Origin: Neobacillus mesonae
GTDB lineage: Bacteria > Bacillota > Bacilli > Bacillales > Cytobacillaceae
Assembly (NCBI RefSeq): GCF_001636315.1
Contig: NZ_KV440949.1
Location: 5,412,084 to 5,476,083 of the forward strand
DNA length: 64,000 bases
Reading direction: 5' to 3'
Part shown: one piece after another, positions 52,309-61,784 of the stretch
Position numbering within the stretch: the stretch's first letter is position 1
Layout of the letters: each line of letters starts with the position of its first letter
Made by a program: the position numbers and the translations under genes
Notes under the pieces: generated by a model
Told to the model about the DNA's origin: nothing
The model's input: only the letters and a program-made list of their open reading frames with translations
The model's database searches: none

Positions 52309-53032
52309 GCTGATCCTCCTCTGTTGTTATTAATTGTTTCAATAATTCATAGCGATCATAATCGTGATACAGATATTCAATCCGTTCAAACAACTCTTGC
52401 TTTGGGATCACCTTTGGAATATCATCCCGATCCAGAATCACCACTAACCGTTCTGTCTCCAATAAGCGCATGGCACTGGCAATTAATCCGATTCTTGTTC
52501 GTCGATTCGCTTTTTTAGCCCCATAATCTTCCGTTTCGACTTCCATGTATTTCCACGTACTAACAACTTCCTTCATATCAATGCGCTCTTCCTCACCGAA
52601 GTCAGGCTTATGTTTAAGAATGCTCTCCCAATTCGTGATCAGATCATTGACTTGCCGCTCTAATGTGTAGTAGCTAATCCCTTCCCGCTGCGAGCGGATT
52701 TTGGCTGCCTGATTGCGGTCAATGCTGGCTAAAAAAGACATTATCACAATGCTAATGAGATGGAAATGGCGTTTCGTCTCGATTTGCTTATGCTTTTCCT
52801 TCATATGTGTAAAATTGGTCGCAAAGACGGATCCGGTTGGCTGGACAACCAACTGAATGCGTTTAGGTGATTCAATGATAAATGTGCCTGATTGGTCTGC
52901 CAATAAAAGGACGGTCTGTCTTACCTCCGGCTCAAAATAGGTTTGAAAGTGTTCACTATATTCATCGATCACTTTATCTTTTAATAGAGTAAAATAGACA
53001 GCTGCAGCTCTCTTGGTGTTTTCTGCACTCAT
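52286..53032 (-). CDS. jetB: Wadjet system MukE-like subunit JetB
   Basis: 248-aa protein, mostly helical with winged-helix character, at the position and size of JetB, the kite-type subunit of Wadjet. RLVVILDRDDIPKVIPKQELFERIEYLYHDYDRYELL at the C-terminus is conserved-looking. Assignment rests mainly on its place between the JetA-like and JetC genes: its ATG directly abuts the jetA stop, and its end overlaps jetC. Confidence 0.82.
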   Translation of the reverse strand: MSAENTKRAAAVYFTLLKDKVIDEYSEHFQTYFEPEVRQTVLLLADQSGTFIIESPKRIQLVVQPTGSVFATNFTHMKEKHKQIETKRHFHLISIVIMSFLASIDRNQAAKIRSQREGISYYTLERQVNDLITNWESILKHKPDFGEEERIDMKEVVSTWKYMEVETEDYGAKKANRRTRIGLIASAMRLLETERLVVILDRDDIPKVIPKQELFERIEYLYHDYDRYELLKQLITTEEDQHAEDSSN

Positions 53033-54538
53033 TTATATGGCCTCCTGGATACAAAGTTTAAAAGGGGTTATTTTCGTACGCTGCCACAGGATCGGCTCTG
53101 CACGATGATCAAACATGGTATAGATCTTCATGCCTTCAAATATTTGAAATTGCGGGTACTCGTTCATTAATTTATAAAGAAGGATTTCCCTTTCATCGCT
53201 TAAGGCTTCTTCCTTCCTATGCATCACTTGAACCTTCAGCGGCTTCCTATCAAACATCATCCATAAATCAATTGTTTCCGATTCCTCCAGCCATAGATCC
53301 TGCACTTCTAATGGGAATGTGGAAAGTTCCGCCAATGAAAACTCTCCAGATGCTTGTAAATGTTGAAATACATAACTCCAAGCCTTACATACTGAATCCC
53401 AGTTCGTCACGCGTACGTGAGTAAGGCTTTCCTCTGCCTCCTCCTCGACAACCACATCGTCTACTTGTTTTTCATCGAATTCCTGTTCACCCCAAATCCA
53501 ATCAAGCGGCAGAATAAATTCATTCTTTGGTGAAAATAAAGGTGACAGTACGGTTTCAATTTCTGTAAGAGAACGAACCCCTTCCTTCATGAACATGTTT
53601 TCATAGAAATGCTCTCGGAATGAAACCAGGCTATTTTCCCAAAACAAGGATGGGTTTTCGGCTTTTAATTTCATCTCATAGGAAATGTTTTGAATAACGA
53701 GCTTCGCAAAACGATCATGCAATTGCCTAGTATGACCTACTTTTTCCTGAAGAAGATGCAATTCTTTTTGTACAGCATCGTCTTCTTCATTTCTTCGTTT
53801 TGTTTTTTCAATCATACTCGTAATGGTCCGGAAGTGCGTTTTTTCCTCTTCAAATTGTTTTTCGATTTCAGCACGATTGTCTGCCCGTTGCATTTCTTCT
53901 TCCATTAATAAAATTTTGGGATTGTTGATCATTTCCTTTTGAAAGGAGAATTCTTTTGCCATTAAGCGGTTGACGCGTGAAATGAGGTGATCGAGGTTTC
54001 GAGTCGCTTTACGGAAATTACCGTTTTTGATCAGCTGCATACTGTAGAGCTGTTCGATGGTGATAGAGAATTCCTCCGCCATTTCCCTGCTCATAAAAAT
54101 CATTTCCTGAGAAACCTCGGTTAGTTTATACACAATGGATCCGCCCATCTCTAAATTCGTGTATAACTCATCCATTGTGACATAGCGGAAAACCTGAGTC
54201 TCCCAAGCCTGCCTGATTTCATCGTAATATAACGCTTCAAACGGCTGGCTGTACTCTTCTTTTCCTGAATATAAAAGTCCGCTCGTAATCCGCTCAATTT
54301 GCTTATCATCGGCCAAAAGCTTCATTTGTTTAATCGCATCTTCTACCATATTCTTAATATCATACTTTTTTCTTCCATCATCATCATTCAATTCCCGGTA
54401 AAAGATGGTGAGGAGCACTTGCATGAGAATACTTTGAACATAAGGCTTCAGCTCCCCTACATCCATGCCCCTCCCAAGCTCGAACAATGGATTTAATCGC
54501 TGCATTCTTCCTGCGAAGCCTTCCCATGATTCGTTCAC
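53033..54538 (-). CDS. jetA: Wadjet system kleisin-like subunit JetA
   Basis: 501-aa protein, largely helical, with a coiled segment at about residues 205-290 (EEEMQRADNRAEIEKQFEEE), as expected for the MukF/kleisin-like JetA that links the JetC heads. The GTG at 54538 is preferred: it overlaps the jetD stop as GTGA and lies 8 nt after GGAGG, whereas the ATGs at 54553 and 54544 sit on the ribosome site. Assigned by size, structure and operon position. Confidence 0.82.
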   Translation of the reverse strand: MNESWEGFAGRMQRLNPLFELGRGMDVGELKPYVQSILMQVLLTIFYRELNDDDGRKKYDIKNMVEDAIKQMKLLADDKQIERITSGLLYSGKEEYSQPFEALYYDEIRQAWETQVFRYVTMDELYTNLEMGGSIVYKLTEVSQEMIFMSREMAEEFSITIEQLYSMQLIKNGNFRKATRNLDHLISRVNRLMAKEFSFQKEMINNPKILLMEEEMQRADNRAEIEKQFEEEKTHFRTITSMIEKTKRRNEEDDAVQKELHLLQEKVGHTRQLHDRFAKLVIQNISYEMKLKAENPSLFWENSLVSFREHFYENMFMKEGVRSLTEIETVLSPLFSPKNEFILPLDWIWGEQEFDEKQVDDVVVEEEAEESLTHVRVTNWDSVCKAWSYVFQHLQASGEFSLAELSTFPLEVQDLWLEESETIDLWMMFDRKPLKVQVMHRKEEALSDEREILLYKLMNEYPQFQIFEGMKIYTMFDHRAEPILWQRTKITPFKLCIQEAI

Positions 54539-55617
54539 ATCCATCGCCTCCATGTTTCGATTGTCAGGACTTCCTGTGGAATCCGCTTATTTTCCTTCCA
54601 TAACTCCATAAGTAATGCTTGCTCCTCTTCGGTAAACCATTGAAAGAAGGCATCACGATAGGAAAGAGTTTGTGCTAGACGTGTTTGACCAAGTTTTTGA
54701 TCATTTTTTTGTTCCAGACATTCCAGCATTTTGCGATAAATCTTTAAGGCAGGCTGAATACAACAGTCTGGATATTTCTCCATCAGCCGGATAAGGATTC
54801 CGTACCCTGCCGCATCCAGGTCACCTGCGTAATAAAAAAGATAGTTGCCTTTAGGAAACATACGAAAGAAAAACGAAAAGCTTCGTTCTATTTTCGAGCC
54901 TTCCCCATAAATAAGTAAATCTGGCTCATAATCCAGCTGACCCGATTCTACTAATTGAACCGAAGTATGGAAGAATGATAGATTTTCGACGATGAGGACC
55001 CGCTGGATTTCATGGATGGCTTTCCCTTGTTTCAGCCAAAACACAAATGGCTCCCCGTAGTTTACCATTTTCAGCTGTTCTTCTGTGATGCCAATTCTCA
55101 TTAAAAAGCCTTTGCCATCCGGAAACTGTTCGCCATCCAACAGAAATTTTTCATGGCCGAATAGCTCCAGGCTTCTTTCTTCAACTGACACACATTCCCG
55201 CTGATGGCAACATTGTATAAAGGAATAGACATTCTGGATTCGATTCCATTCCTCCAACGTTTGCCATTCGGGGTGCCGTTCATAATAGGAAAAATCAAAC
55301 TGATCACTTAATTTCATCATCTCAAGACGATCCCATTTGGCTGCTTGAGATTTGATATTTACCCAGTAATATAAAGCAAGCGATGGTGTTTTCCCGTTGT
55401 ATTGATTATTTAGGATAGGGATCAGGAGACCTTCACCTTGCAACGTTTGAATGGCATTAAAAAAGAGCGAATATCCATCCATTTCAAAATAATCATCCAT
55501 CAGCTTGCGTAATTGGAATTCTAAATCATTTATATTAAGTTTCTTTTTTTGACTAGGGTGTTGGATATCGGAAATAAACCCTCTCACCCGCGCTTCAATG
55601 ATGTCGATTGTGGTCAC
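54535..55617 (-). CDS. jetD: Wadjet system Toprim nuclease JetD
   Basis: 360-aa protein. The C-terminal half is Toprim-like: VLIVENLSFF with the conserved Glu, LLIYGEGSKI, and YYAGDLDAAGYGIL with the DxD pair (DUF2399/DUF2220-type). In Wadjet systems JetD cleaves plasmid DNA after loop extrusion stalls. Start is a GTG at 55617. First gene of the operon, so the order is D-A-B-C, unlike the A-B-C-D order of type I. Confidence 0.88.
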   Translation of the reverse strand: MTTIDIIEARVRGFISDIQHPSQKKKLNINDLEFQLRKLMDDYFEMDGYSLFFNAIQTLQGEGLLIPILNNQYNGKTPSLALYYWVNIKSQAAKWDRLEMMKLSDQFDFSYYERHPEWQTLEEWNRIQNVYSFIQCCHQRECVSVEERSLELFGHEKFLLDGEQFPDGKGFLMRIGITEEQLKMVNYGEPFVFWLKQGKAIHEIQRVLIVENLSFFHTSVQLVESGQLDYEPDLLIYGEGSKIERSFSFFFRMFPKGNYLFYYAGDLDAAGYGILIRLMEKYPDCCIQPALKIYRKMLECLEQKNDQKLGQTRLAQTLSYRDAFFQWFTEEEQALLMELWKENKRIPQEVLTIETWRRWM

Positions 55618-55674
55618 CTGCTTACATTTTCCAAAGTCATAATTAAACGACTGCTTTTTTATTCGTATCTTTCT

Positions 55675-55705
55675 ATTATAAACTAGTTCCGCGGCTGCTT
55701 GTAAA
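55675..55705 (-). promoter_or_regulatory. Possible Wadjet operon promoter
   Basis: TTTACA (55700-55705) and TATAAT (55675-55680) on the minus strand with a 19-bp spacer, about 60 bp upstream of jetD. The spacer is longer than optimal. Confidence 0.4.
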
Positions 55706-55805
55706 AGAATTAATTTTGGTGCAGGCCGTTCCGAAAAATCTTTTTTCAGGAAATTTATCTTATTCCTGTTTGAACGGGTACTTACGTTTTGTTTTTAGCA
55801 AAGTA

Positions 55806-55842
55806 AAAGACAGACTCTAAAATAAAATAAGAGTCTGTCTTT
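55806..55842 (-). terminator. Terminator of the cold-shock gene
   Basis: 13-bp perfect stem AAAGACAGACTCT with its complement, 11-nt A/T loop; flanked by A/T-rich tails on both sides, 18 bp after the stop. Confidence 0.85.
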
Positions 55843-55859
55843 ATTCGTTCAACTAAAAA

Positions 55860-56060
55860 TTATGCTTTTTGAACATTTGTAGCTTGGGGACCACGTTGGC
55901 CTTGCTCTATGTCAAAGGTAACATCTTGTCCTTCTTCAAGTGATTTATACCCTTCGCCTTGGATCGCTGAGAAATGAACGAATACATCCTCTCCGCCTTC
56001 ACGTTCGATGAACCCGAATCCTTTTTCACTGTTAAACCATTTTACTTTACCTTTTTCCAC
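55860..56060 (-). CDS. Cold-shock protein (CspB/CspD family)
   Basis: 66-aa single-domain nucleic-acid chaperone. RNP1 KGFGFI at residues 13-18 and RNP2 VFVHF at 26-30 are intact; [15 protein letters not shown] opens the OB fold. Binds single-stranded RNA/DNA and melts structures in the cold or stationary phase. AGGAGG ribosome site. A perfect 8-bp hairpin about 56 bp upstream fits a structured csp leader. Confidence 0.96.
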   Translation of the reverse strand: MEKGKVKWFNSEKGFGFIEREGGEDVFVHFSAIQGEGYKSLEEGQDVTFDIEQGQRGPQATNVQKA

Positions 56061-56369
56061 TTTCTTTGCCTCCTATTGTGTAAAATGTACACAATTATTG
56101 ATGGATTGTAACACCACCAAGATTTTTAAGAGATCTTGGTATGGTCATAGTATTTCCAAAATAATTGAAAGTTTATTCAGTTTATTATTTTATACGAAAC
56201 CACCAATGAGCTAATCGTTAGGGTGTATCATTGATTTCCCTTAGAAGCAAGTACAATAATGTAAGCTGGGTAAAATAAGAGGACTAGTCAAATATAAATG
56301 ATAATGTATGCTACAATTGAAGATGAACATTGTTAAAATCTAAATTTTCTTATTAGAAAGGGTGATTGA
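56061..56369. other. Divergent region between csp and the 56-aa gene
   Basis: Holds both promoters and, at 56116-56140, the perfect inverted repeat ACCAAGAT-N9-ATCTTGGT, probably in the csp 5' untranslated region since no T run follows on the minus strand. No gene seen. Confidence 0.45.
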
Positions 56370-56540
56370 ATGAAGAAAAGTCTTTTTACTATTGGGGATG
56401 AAGTAATAATCAAAGCTTCCGGTAAATCGGCAACAATTTTTAAATGCGAGTATATCAAAAACATGAAAAGGTACTCTTACGTTGTAAATGAATACCCAAA
56501 CACCTTTTTCTTTGAAGAAGAAATACAAACGAAAGAATAA
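56370..56540 (+). CDS. Small basic beta-rich protein
   Basis: 56 aa (MKKSLFTIGDEVIIKASGKS at the start), with the FTIGDEV and SGKSATI pattern of an SH3-like barrel. AGAAAGGGTG lies about 5 nt before the ATG and a clear terminator follows 60 bp later. No family name can be given; an antisense frame over it is a shadow. Confidence 0.65.
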   Translation: MKKSLFTIGDEVIIKASGKSATIFKCEYIKNMKRYSYVVNEYPNTFFFEEEIQTKE

Positions 56541-56599
56541 TTTTGCTTATGGGTGTGATTATCCTCCATTATTATTTTGTTTCAATGGCTATTAGAAGG

Positions 56600-56638
56600 A
56601 ATAATTCACCCTTGCCTTTAACTCAAGGGTGGATTATT
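56600..56638 (+). terminator. Terminator with the AATAATNCACC stem
   Basis: AATAATTCACCCTTG pairs with CAAGGGTGGATTATT (one G-U), followed by a T run. Third relative of the stems at 22435 and 35817. Confidence 0.85.
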
Positions 56639-56743
56639 TTTTTATAACACTAAATTTCATCATGAGAATATAATGGGAGCTTATTGCCGGCGACCCCCGA
56701 ACTTTATACCATCCGATGAAAATTCGTAATGGAGAGACTAATT

Positions 56744-57451
56744 TTAACACCTTACATACTTGCGTTTAAAACCAAGCCTTCCTTTATCGACTTCTTTTTG
56801 AATACTTTCGTATGCATTCAGGAAACTGCTTTTTTTCTTTTCCCGTTTGATTTCTACTGGACCTACTGCCTTTGCTGTCTCGACAGCCTTTTCATGGAGA
56901 GGTAAATAGGAAATTCCCACGGTGTATAGAAAATTATTCATAGCGGATTTCGTTCGTTCTGGGGAATCATAAATCGTATTTTTTACCATATCAAGCATAT
57001 TGGAAATCTTGCTTTCTGAAAATTCTACGTCTTGTCGATTCCCTAAAAGCCAACAGTAGCAGCTCCAGCCAGCTGACATTCTCAGCTCATCACCGCTTGA
57101 AATCCAATTATCAGCCACTTCTTGAGCAATGTCTGCTTCCGCTAAAGTGACTGCTACTACATAATCGGACAGCATATAAAAATACGCCCCATCCATCCAA
57201 CGATCAAAATCGGACTCCGTCATCACTTTTGGATCTGCAATAATGCCGGCAAAGTACATCGCATCGTAGTTCCCTGTGGCATAAAGTTCATCAGCTAAAG
57301 GCTGATTTATTTTTATTTTCTTTGCGATTGGTTTCATAGCTCCTGTAGCCACGCCAAAAAGCGGCTCATGTGCACCATTGGATATGTACATTTTTTTGGT
57401 TCGTTCCTTGCCAAGGGCTTCAAGCTCCTGCATAACCATTTCTAAATTCAA
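56744..57451 (-). CDS. DNA alkylation repair protein (AlkD-like)
   Basis: 235-aa HEAT-like-repeat protein of the AlkC/AlkD family, which flips out or accommodates alkylated bases. KPIAKKIKINQPLADELYAT, DNWISSGDELRMSAGWSCYCW and the basic C-terminus fit the family. Monocistronic, with no ada or alkA next to it. Whether the glycosylase activity is retained cannot be told from these segments. Confidence 0.85.
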   Translation of the reverse strand: MNLEMVMQELEALGKERTKKMYISNGAHEPLFGVATGAMKPIAKKIKINQPLADELYATGNYDAMYFAGIIADPKVMTESDFDRWMDGAYFYMLSDYVVAVTLAEADIAQEVADNWISSGDELRMSAGWSCYCWLLGNRQDVEFSESKISNMLDMVKNTIYDSPERTKSAMNNFLYTVGISYLPLHEKAVETAKAVGPVEIKREKKKSSFLNAYESIQKEVDKGRLGFKRKYVRC

Positions 57452-57610
57452 ATGTTAACACTTCCTTCTTTTGAAGTTTTCCCTTACTATTTTGCTCTTC
57501 ATATACATTCCATTATCTTATAACAAACATCCATTTGTCAGCAAAACTAATCGGGCCCTGCACTTGTACGATTAGTTTTTTTGGGAATAATAACTTTGAG
57601 GTGACGGATT

Positions 57611-57781
57611 ATGAAGCTAAATCGGGTAAAAGAAATACTTGCTTCAAAGGATGAGATTCGTGTTCACTATCATGGTGTACCGGTTTGGATTGAAAACGTT
57701 GATGATGCTTCCGGGATGGCGTTCGTTTCACAACGGGGAATCCATGACGAAAGGAGACTTGTTGCTATTGAAGGGGAGTAA
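57611..57781 (+). CDS. sspH: H-type small acid-soluble spore protein
   Basis: 56-aa protein of the SspH family: MKLNRVKEILASKDEIRVHYHGVPVWIENVDD follows the family pattern RAKEI-x(n)-V-x-Y-x-x-x-PV-x-I-x-x-VD. Minor SASPs are made in the forespore under SigG and coat or stabilise spore contents. GAGGTGA ribosome site 8 nt before the ATG; hairpin terminator downstream. Shows the host is an endospore former. Confidence 0.85.
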   Translation: MKLNRVKEILASKDEIRVHYHGVPVWIENVDDASGMAFVSQRGIHDERRLVAIEGE

Positions 57782-57832
57782 CCAGTGGCTTAATATAGGG
57801 AAGTAAAAATTGAGTAGTATGAGACCATAAAA

Positions 57833-57850
57833 GCTCGCTAATACGCGAGC
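57833..57850 (+). terminator. Terminator of sspH
   Basis: GCTCGC-TAATAC-GCGAGC, then CGCTTTATTTT; 51 bp after the stop. Confidence 0.7.
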
Positions 57851-57916
57851 CGCTTTATTTTGCCTGTCAGAAAACAACATCCATTTTAAGACTGAATTGA
57901 TGTTGAAAAAGAAGAG

Positions 57917-58195
57917 TCAAGACTTTCCTAATTTCCCCTCTTGAAATTGATTATAGTTTCTCATTTCTTTGATGGTCTCTTCAATTTCTCTAATATAAAG
58001 ATTAAATATTTGACTATTTCCTGAATCATTGAAATTTTGTTGATCAATGGAATTTAATAACGCGATGACCGCTTTAAACTTTAAATCATCAAAAAATGGA
58101 ATTTGGCTTTCCCCGTAAATTTCACCTTTTACTTCAACATCTCCATTATCGTTTTCGAATTTAAAATTAACTTTCTGGGTATGATTCATATCCAA
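57917..58195 (-). CDS. Hypothetical protein
   Basis: 92 aa, acidic, with a KVNFKFENDNGDVEVKGEIYGE beta-hairpin-like start and a helical C-terminus (YIREIEETIKEMRNYNQF). No domain recognised, no signal peptide. AAAAGGAGTAATT precedes the ATG at 58195. Confidence 0.6.
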   Translation of the reverse strand: MDMNHTQKVNFKFENDNGDVEVKGEIYGESQIPFFDDLKFKAVIALLNSIDQQNFNDSGNSQIFNLYIREIEETIKEMRNYNQFQEGKLGKS

Positions 58196-58607
58196 TGATA
58201 ATTACTCCTTTTTAATAAATGCAAATTGTTTTTCCTTTTCATTCAAACTTTTAAATAAAATATCCAAAATAATGAATTTAAATCCCCCGCAGGCAATATT
58301 AATATATTTGCCAATTACCGAGTAAGTTATAAATAGAGGTCCAAGAACCGTCCCCCCGCTTAAGCACAGATATGTACTTCTTCCCTTCGATGACAGTAAA
58401 AAAATCCAATAAATTGGACTAGCGCCTTGTCAAATGTAAAAAGAAATAGCTTTTGTAAATTATTAGTAAATTTTGAATGTAAACTATTAAAGAAATCTTT
58501 TGATATGGTTAACTTGTGTTAAGAAATGGATAATTGGCTTCTTATTTCCTTGAAAGCTTGTATGATAAGACTGTAATACAAAATGCAACATTCAAGGAGG
58601 AAGAAAA
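58196..58607. other. Intergenic region upstream of the lipoprotein gene
   Basis: About 410 bp, A/T-rich. A TTGAAA around 58550 with TAATAC 18 bp on is a possible promoter for the lipoprotein. Nothing else identified. Confidence 0.35.
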
Positions 58608-58784
58608 ATGAAATCTTTTAAAAAATGGTTTTTTGCTTTGATGTCCGCATTCATGTTACTCGGAGCTGCGACCGCATGCTCAGATACTAGTTCAAAAACA
58701 GATGATTCGAACGCTGAACAAACAGACGATAGCACCCAAAATGATGGGTCACAAACTGAAGAAAATAGTAAATCTGGACAATAA
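58608..58784 (+). CDS. Small Ser/Asp/Gln-rich lipoprotein
   Basis: 58 aa: Lys-rich n-region, hydrophobic core and ATAC lipobox (Cys24), then an acidic, Ser/Thr/Gln-rich tail without fold. Good AAGGAGG ribosome site and strong terminator. Probably a spacer-like membrane-anchored peptide; no function recognised. Confidence 0.7.
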   Translation: MKSFKKWFFALMSAFMLLGAATACSDTSSKTDDSNAEQTDDSTQNDGSQTEENSKSGQ

Positions 58785-58808
58785 GCAGAATGTACGATTA
58801 AAAATGAA

Positions 58809-58857
58809 AAAACTGACTCGAAAGATCGTTGAAGGACGACTGAATCGGGTCAGTTTT
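58809..58857 (+). terminator. Terminator of the small lipoprotein gene
   Basis: AAAACTGACTCG pairs with CGGGTCAGTTTT (one G-U), then a T run; 24 bp after the stop. Confidence 0.8.
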
Positions 58858-58973
58858 TTTACTGAACATTTGCTGTCGAATACTTCCATAAAAGGTAGCA
58901 GCTAACACAAACACATAGTTCAGCCAAATCTCGAACTAATGTTTTTTTATTTCCTTTTTTATATGCCTGCCTG

Positions 58974-61289
58974 TTATGTCTCGTAATGCAAAGAGTCCGC
59001 CCTATTTAATAAAAAGTCAGATGGTTTTTCCCCATATAAATACAATCGATGCATTGGTCGTGTCATCGATACGTACAACAATTTGATGTCCAGATCCACT
59101 TGTGAGTATGGTTCCTCCAAGCAAACGAGCATAACAGCATCAAATTCCAGGCCTTTGGATAAATAAGAAGGTAAAATTACGATATGACCCTTCTTCATTT
59201 CTTGTTTTTCTTCTAATAACTGAATCGGAAGAGGACTATTTTCCAAGAGCTGTTGAATTTTCAGACAGTCTCTGTCGGTCCGTCCAATTATCGCGATGGA
59301 GTGGAGCTCCTCATCTTTGAGTAAGGATATATCTTGTTCAAGCTGCAGCGTAACCTGATCTAGATTCATAGGATCAATCATCCTATAACGGGGTTTATGA
59401 CCATGACGAATGACGGGTTGGACCTTTGGTAAGTCCTGGTCAATCAACAACAGGATATCGTTTGCTAAATTCATGATTTCGACAGTTGTTCTGTAGCTTT
59501 TTTGCAGGGCTTGATAATTCGCATTCGGGAAGATATCCTTCAATACCGGTACCCAGCTATTCAGGCCGCGATAGGAATGAATTCCTTGAGCTAAATCCCC
59601 CACAATGGTGAACAAGTCTGTTTCAAAGCCTTCTTTTAATGCCGAGAATTGAAAATAGCTGTAATCCTGCGCTTCATCAATGAAAACACTGCGCATTTTA
59701 TATTTTTCCTCGATGCCCTCCAGCTTTGCCTTCATATAAAAAATCGGGGCTAAATCCTCAAGTTCGTATGCACCTCGATGAAAGATTCGCTGACAATATT
59801 TACTTAGAACCTTGCATTCTTGATTTGAAAGTGCTGTGGAATATTGTTGGATCTTTTCAGGAGAAGTCATGAGTTCCTTATACAAGGTAAAGATATCTTT
59901 CATATCAAACGCTTCCATATATTTTTTTACAGCAACCTTTGACTCCTGCTCAATCCTCTTTTTTCGTTGTTCTTTCTTCTCCATCAAGGCAACTACTTTT
60001 TGCTTTCTTTTTTCCGGGTCCATCCTTCGGTTATAAAGGAGTTTATCGAGTGCAACTTCATATTTCTTGTTCAAATTTGTTAACATCATCGATTTCTTCT
60101 TTTTAACATCATCTTCTAATAAACTTTTGATTTTTCCAAGCCTTTTATAGATTGGTAAGTAGGTATATTCTTTCAAAAATAAGGTGGTGAGCCTAATCCC
60201 CTTTATTAGAATGGAATTTTCAAGAACAAAGTCCTCTCTTGGGGCAAGATTATTTTCCAAGTCATTTACATATCGGTTTATTAATTCCTTGAATTGGAGT
60301 GAACCCTTATAGCTGGAAACCCATTGAATCGTTTTATTGGTTCCATTACCATCAAGGAGCTTCATCAGCTTGGAATTGGGGGAAAATAGTTTTATTTTCT
60401 GACCCAGGCAGCTTCTCATAAAATCGATATAGGTTGTTTGATTAATCTTATTGACCCCAAGTTCCGGTAAGACGGCCGATATATAATCAATAAACAGTCG
60501 GTTTGGTGCGAGTATCATTAATTTTTCTGGAGGAAATGTAAACCCAAAGGAATAGAGAAAGTAGGATATTCTATGGAGTGCGATGGTTGTTTTCCCGCTT
60601 CCCGCGGCCCCTTGAACAATAATGGGGGTTGTCAGTGACGCTCGGATCACTTCATTTTGCTCATTCTGAATCGTCGCCACGATTTCTGTCAGCCGATTGT
60701 CTGCTTTTCCTGACAAAGATTTCTGCAATAATTCATCGTGGGTGGTCAAATCGATGTCTCTGATTTCTTTTAATAATCCATCGACAATATCATATTGTCT
60801 CTTTAATGATAAGTAACCGGTTTGTGTCTCCCCATAGGCGTCATATGACACTTCTCCAAGGCGACCGTCGTAGTAGACATTGGCAATCGGTGACCTCCAA
60901 TCCACGATAATCGGCTGCTGCGTAACACGGTCAAACAAGGAAACTTTGCCTATATACAATGTTTCTTCTTTTTTCGTGCTATGGCTTGTAAAATCGATCC
61001 TTGAAAAGTATGGTTTACCAAGTACAGCTTCTAACCTTTTCAATTCGCTTTGTGCTAATTCAAGAAAACTTGCATTCGCGAGCAAATCCGTGTAGCTCGT
61101 ACTGCTATCCTTAGAATTTAGTTCGGCAAAAGATTGCCTCATATTTTCTACGAAAAATTCTTTATTCCCCTTGGATATGTCTAAAACAGTTCGGATATAT
61201 TCTTTGGAAAACTCTAAGCGCTCCACTTCTGCTTGATAGTCACTATGGTCACGGACTGAATTTTGATCTTTGGTACTCATTCGATACAC
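58974..61289 (-). CDS. helD: RNA polymerase recycling motor HelD
   Basis: 771-aa UvrD/Rep-like superfamily 1 NTPase that removes stalled RNA polymerase from DNA in Bacillus. N-terminal coiled-coil arm (about 1-100), then Walker A GAAGSGKTTIALHR, a long helical insertion with KKKKSMMLTNL, DEXX box FIDEAQDYSYFQ, and SMTRPMHRLYLYG near the end. Start GTG at 61289 follows AGAGGTGACGA; the ATG at 61280 (MSTKDQNS) is an alternative. Divergent from the TAXI-TRAP operon. Confidence 0.92.
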   Translation of the reverse strand: MYRMSTKDQNSVRDHSDYQAEVERLEFSKEYIRTVLDISKGNKEFFVENMRQSFAELNSKDSSTSYTDLLANASFLELAQSELKRLEAVLGKPYFSRIDFTSHSTKKEETLYIGKVSLFDRVTQQPIIVDWRSPIANVYYDGRLGEVSYDAYGETQTGYLSLKRQYDIVDGLLKEIRDIDLTTHDELLQKSLSGKADNRLTEIVATIQNEQNEVIRASLTTPIIVQGAAGSGKTTIALHRISYFLYSFGFTFPPEKLMILAPNRLFIDYISAVLPELGVNKINQTTYIDFMRSCLGQKIKLFSPNSKLMKLLDGNGTNKTIQWVSSYKGSLQFKELINRYVNDLENNLAPREDFVLENSILIKGIRLTTLFLKEYTYLPIYKRLGKIKSLLEDDVKKKKSMMLTNLNKKYEVALDKLLYNRRMDPEKRKQKVVALMEKKEQRKKRIEQESKVAVKKYMEAFDMKDIFTLYKELMTSPEKIQQYSTALSNQECKVLSKYCQRIFHRGAYELEDLAPIFYMKAKLEGIEEKYKMRSVFIDEAQDYSYFQFSALKEGFETDLFTIVGDLAQGIHSYRGLNSWVPVLKDIFPNANYQALQKSYRTTVEIMNLANDILLLIDQDLPKVQPVIRHGHKPRYRMIDPMNLDQVTLQLEQDISLLKDEELHSIAIIGRTDRDCLKIQQLLENSPLPIQLLEEKQEMKKGHIVILPSYLSKGLEFDAVMLVCLEEPYSQVDLDIKLLYVSMTRPMHRLYLYGEKPSDFLLNRADSLHYET

Positions 61290-61525
61290 TCGTCACCTCT
61301 TTAGACAATTTTGGAAGCATGGATATTTAGATTAAACCAAAATTTACATACTAGTCAAGTGGACCAAACTAGTAATAATGAAACTTTCTTCATAGCATAC
61401 ACCCCATACTTTTTATATGAGTAAGATTTCCTAAATGTACTATTTATTGCAATGCGTATTTAATATCTCTCATTTACAATATTTGGCTAATTAATAGTTA
61501 TATGGGATTATTTGGATTTTTATTA

Positions 61526-61572
61526 TTTACAAACTATTTGGAATATTATAAAGTTTATGTAAACGTTTACTA
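61526..61572 (+). promoter_or_regulatory. Promoter and near-consensus cre site of the TAXI-TRAP operon
   Basis: TTTACA at 61526 and TAAAGT 17 bp later make a plausible SigA promoter. At 61557-61572 ATGTAAACGTTTACTA contains the perfect palindrome GTAAACGTTTAC and matches the CcpA consensus at 15 of 16 positions, placed over the expected transcript start, so carbon catabolite repression is likely. Confidence 0.7.
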
Positions 61573-61653
61573 TTTTATTAAATAGCAGATGCTGAAATTA
61601 ACTGTTAAGGTTCGATTGCAATTAACGCCAAATTGCTTCCCTCGGACCATGCT

Positions 61654-61716
61654 GCCAGTTAAAAGCAAGTTGGATATATAACCTATCCGGCTTGGTTTCG
61701 ACTGGCTTTTTATTTT
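61654..61716 (+). promoter_or_regulatory. Terminator-like hairpin in the TRAP leader (possible attenuator)
   Basis: GCCAGT (61654-61659) pairs with ACTGGC (61701-61706), with an inner stem GTTGGATA / TATCCGGC, followed at once by TTTTTATTTTT. It lies between the promoter and the ribosome sites at 61723 and 61771, with no other plus-strand gene upstream that it could end. No known riboswitch class was recognised. Confidence 0.55.
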
Positions 61717-61784
61717 TAAACAGGGAGGTGACGATTGGAGAAATAAATTCTATCGATACTTACGATAAAAAAGGAGGAAAGCCA

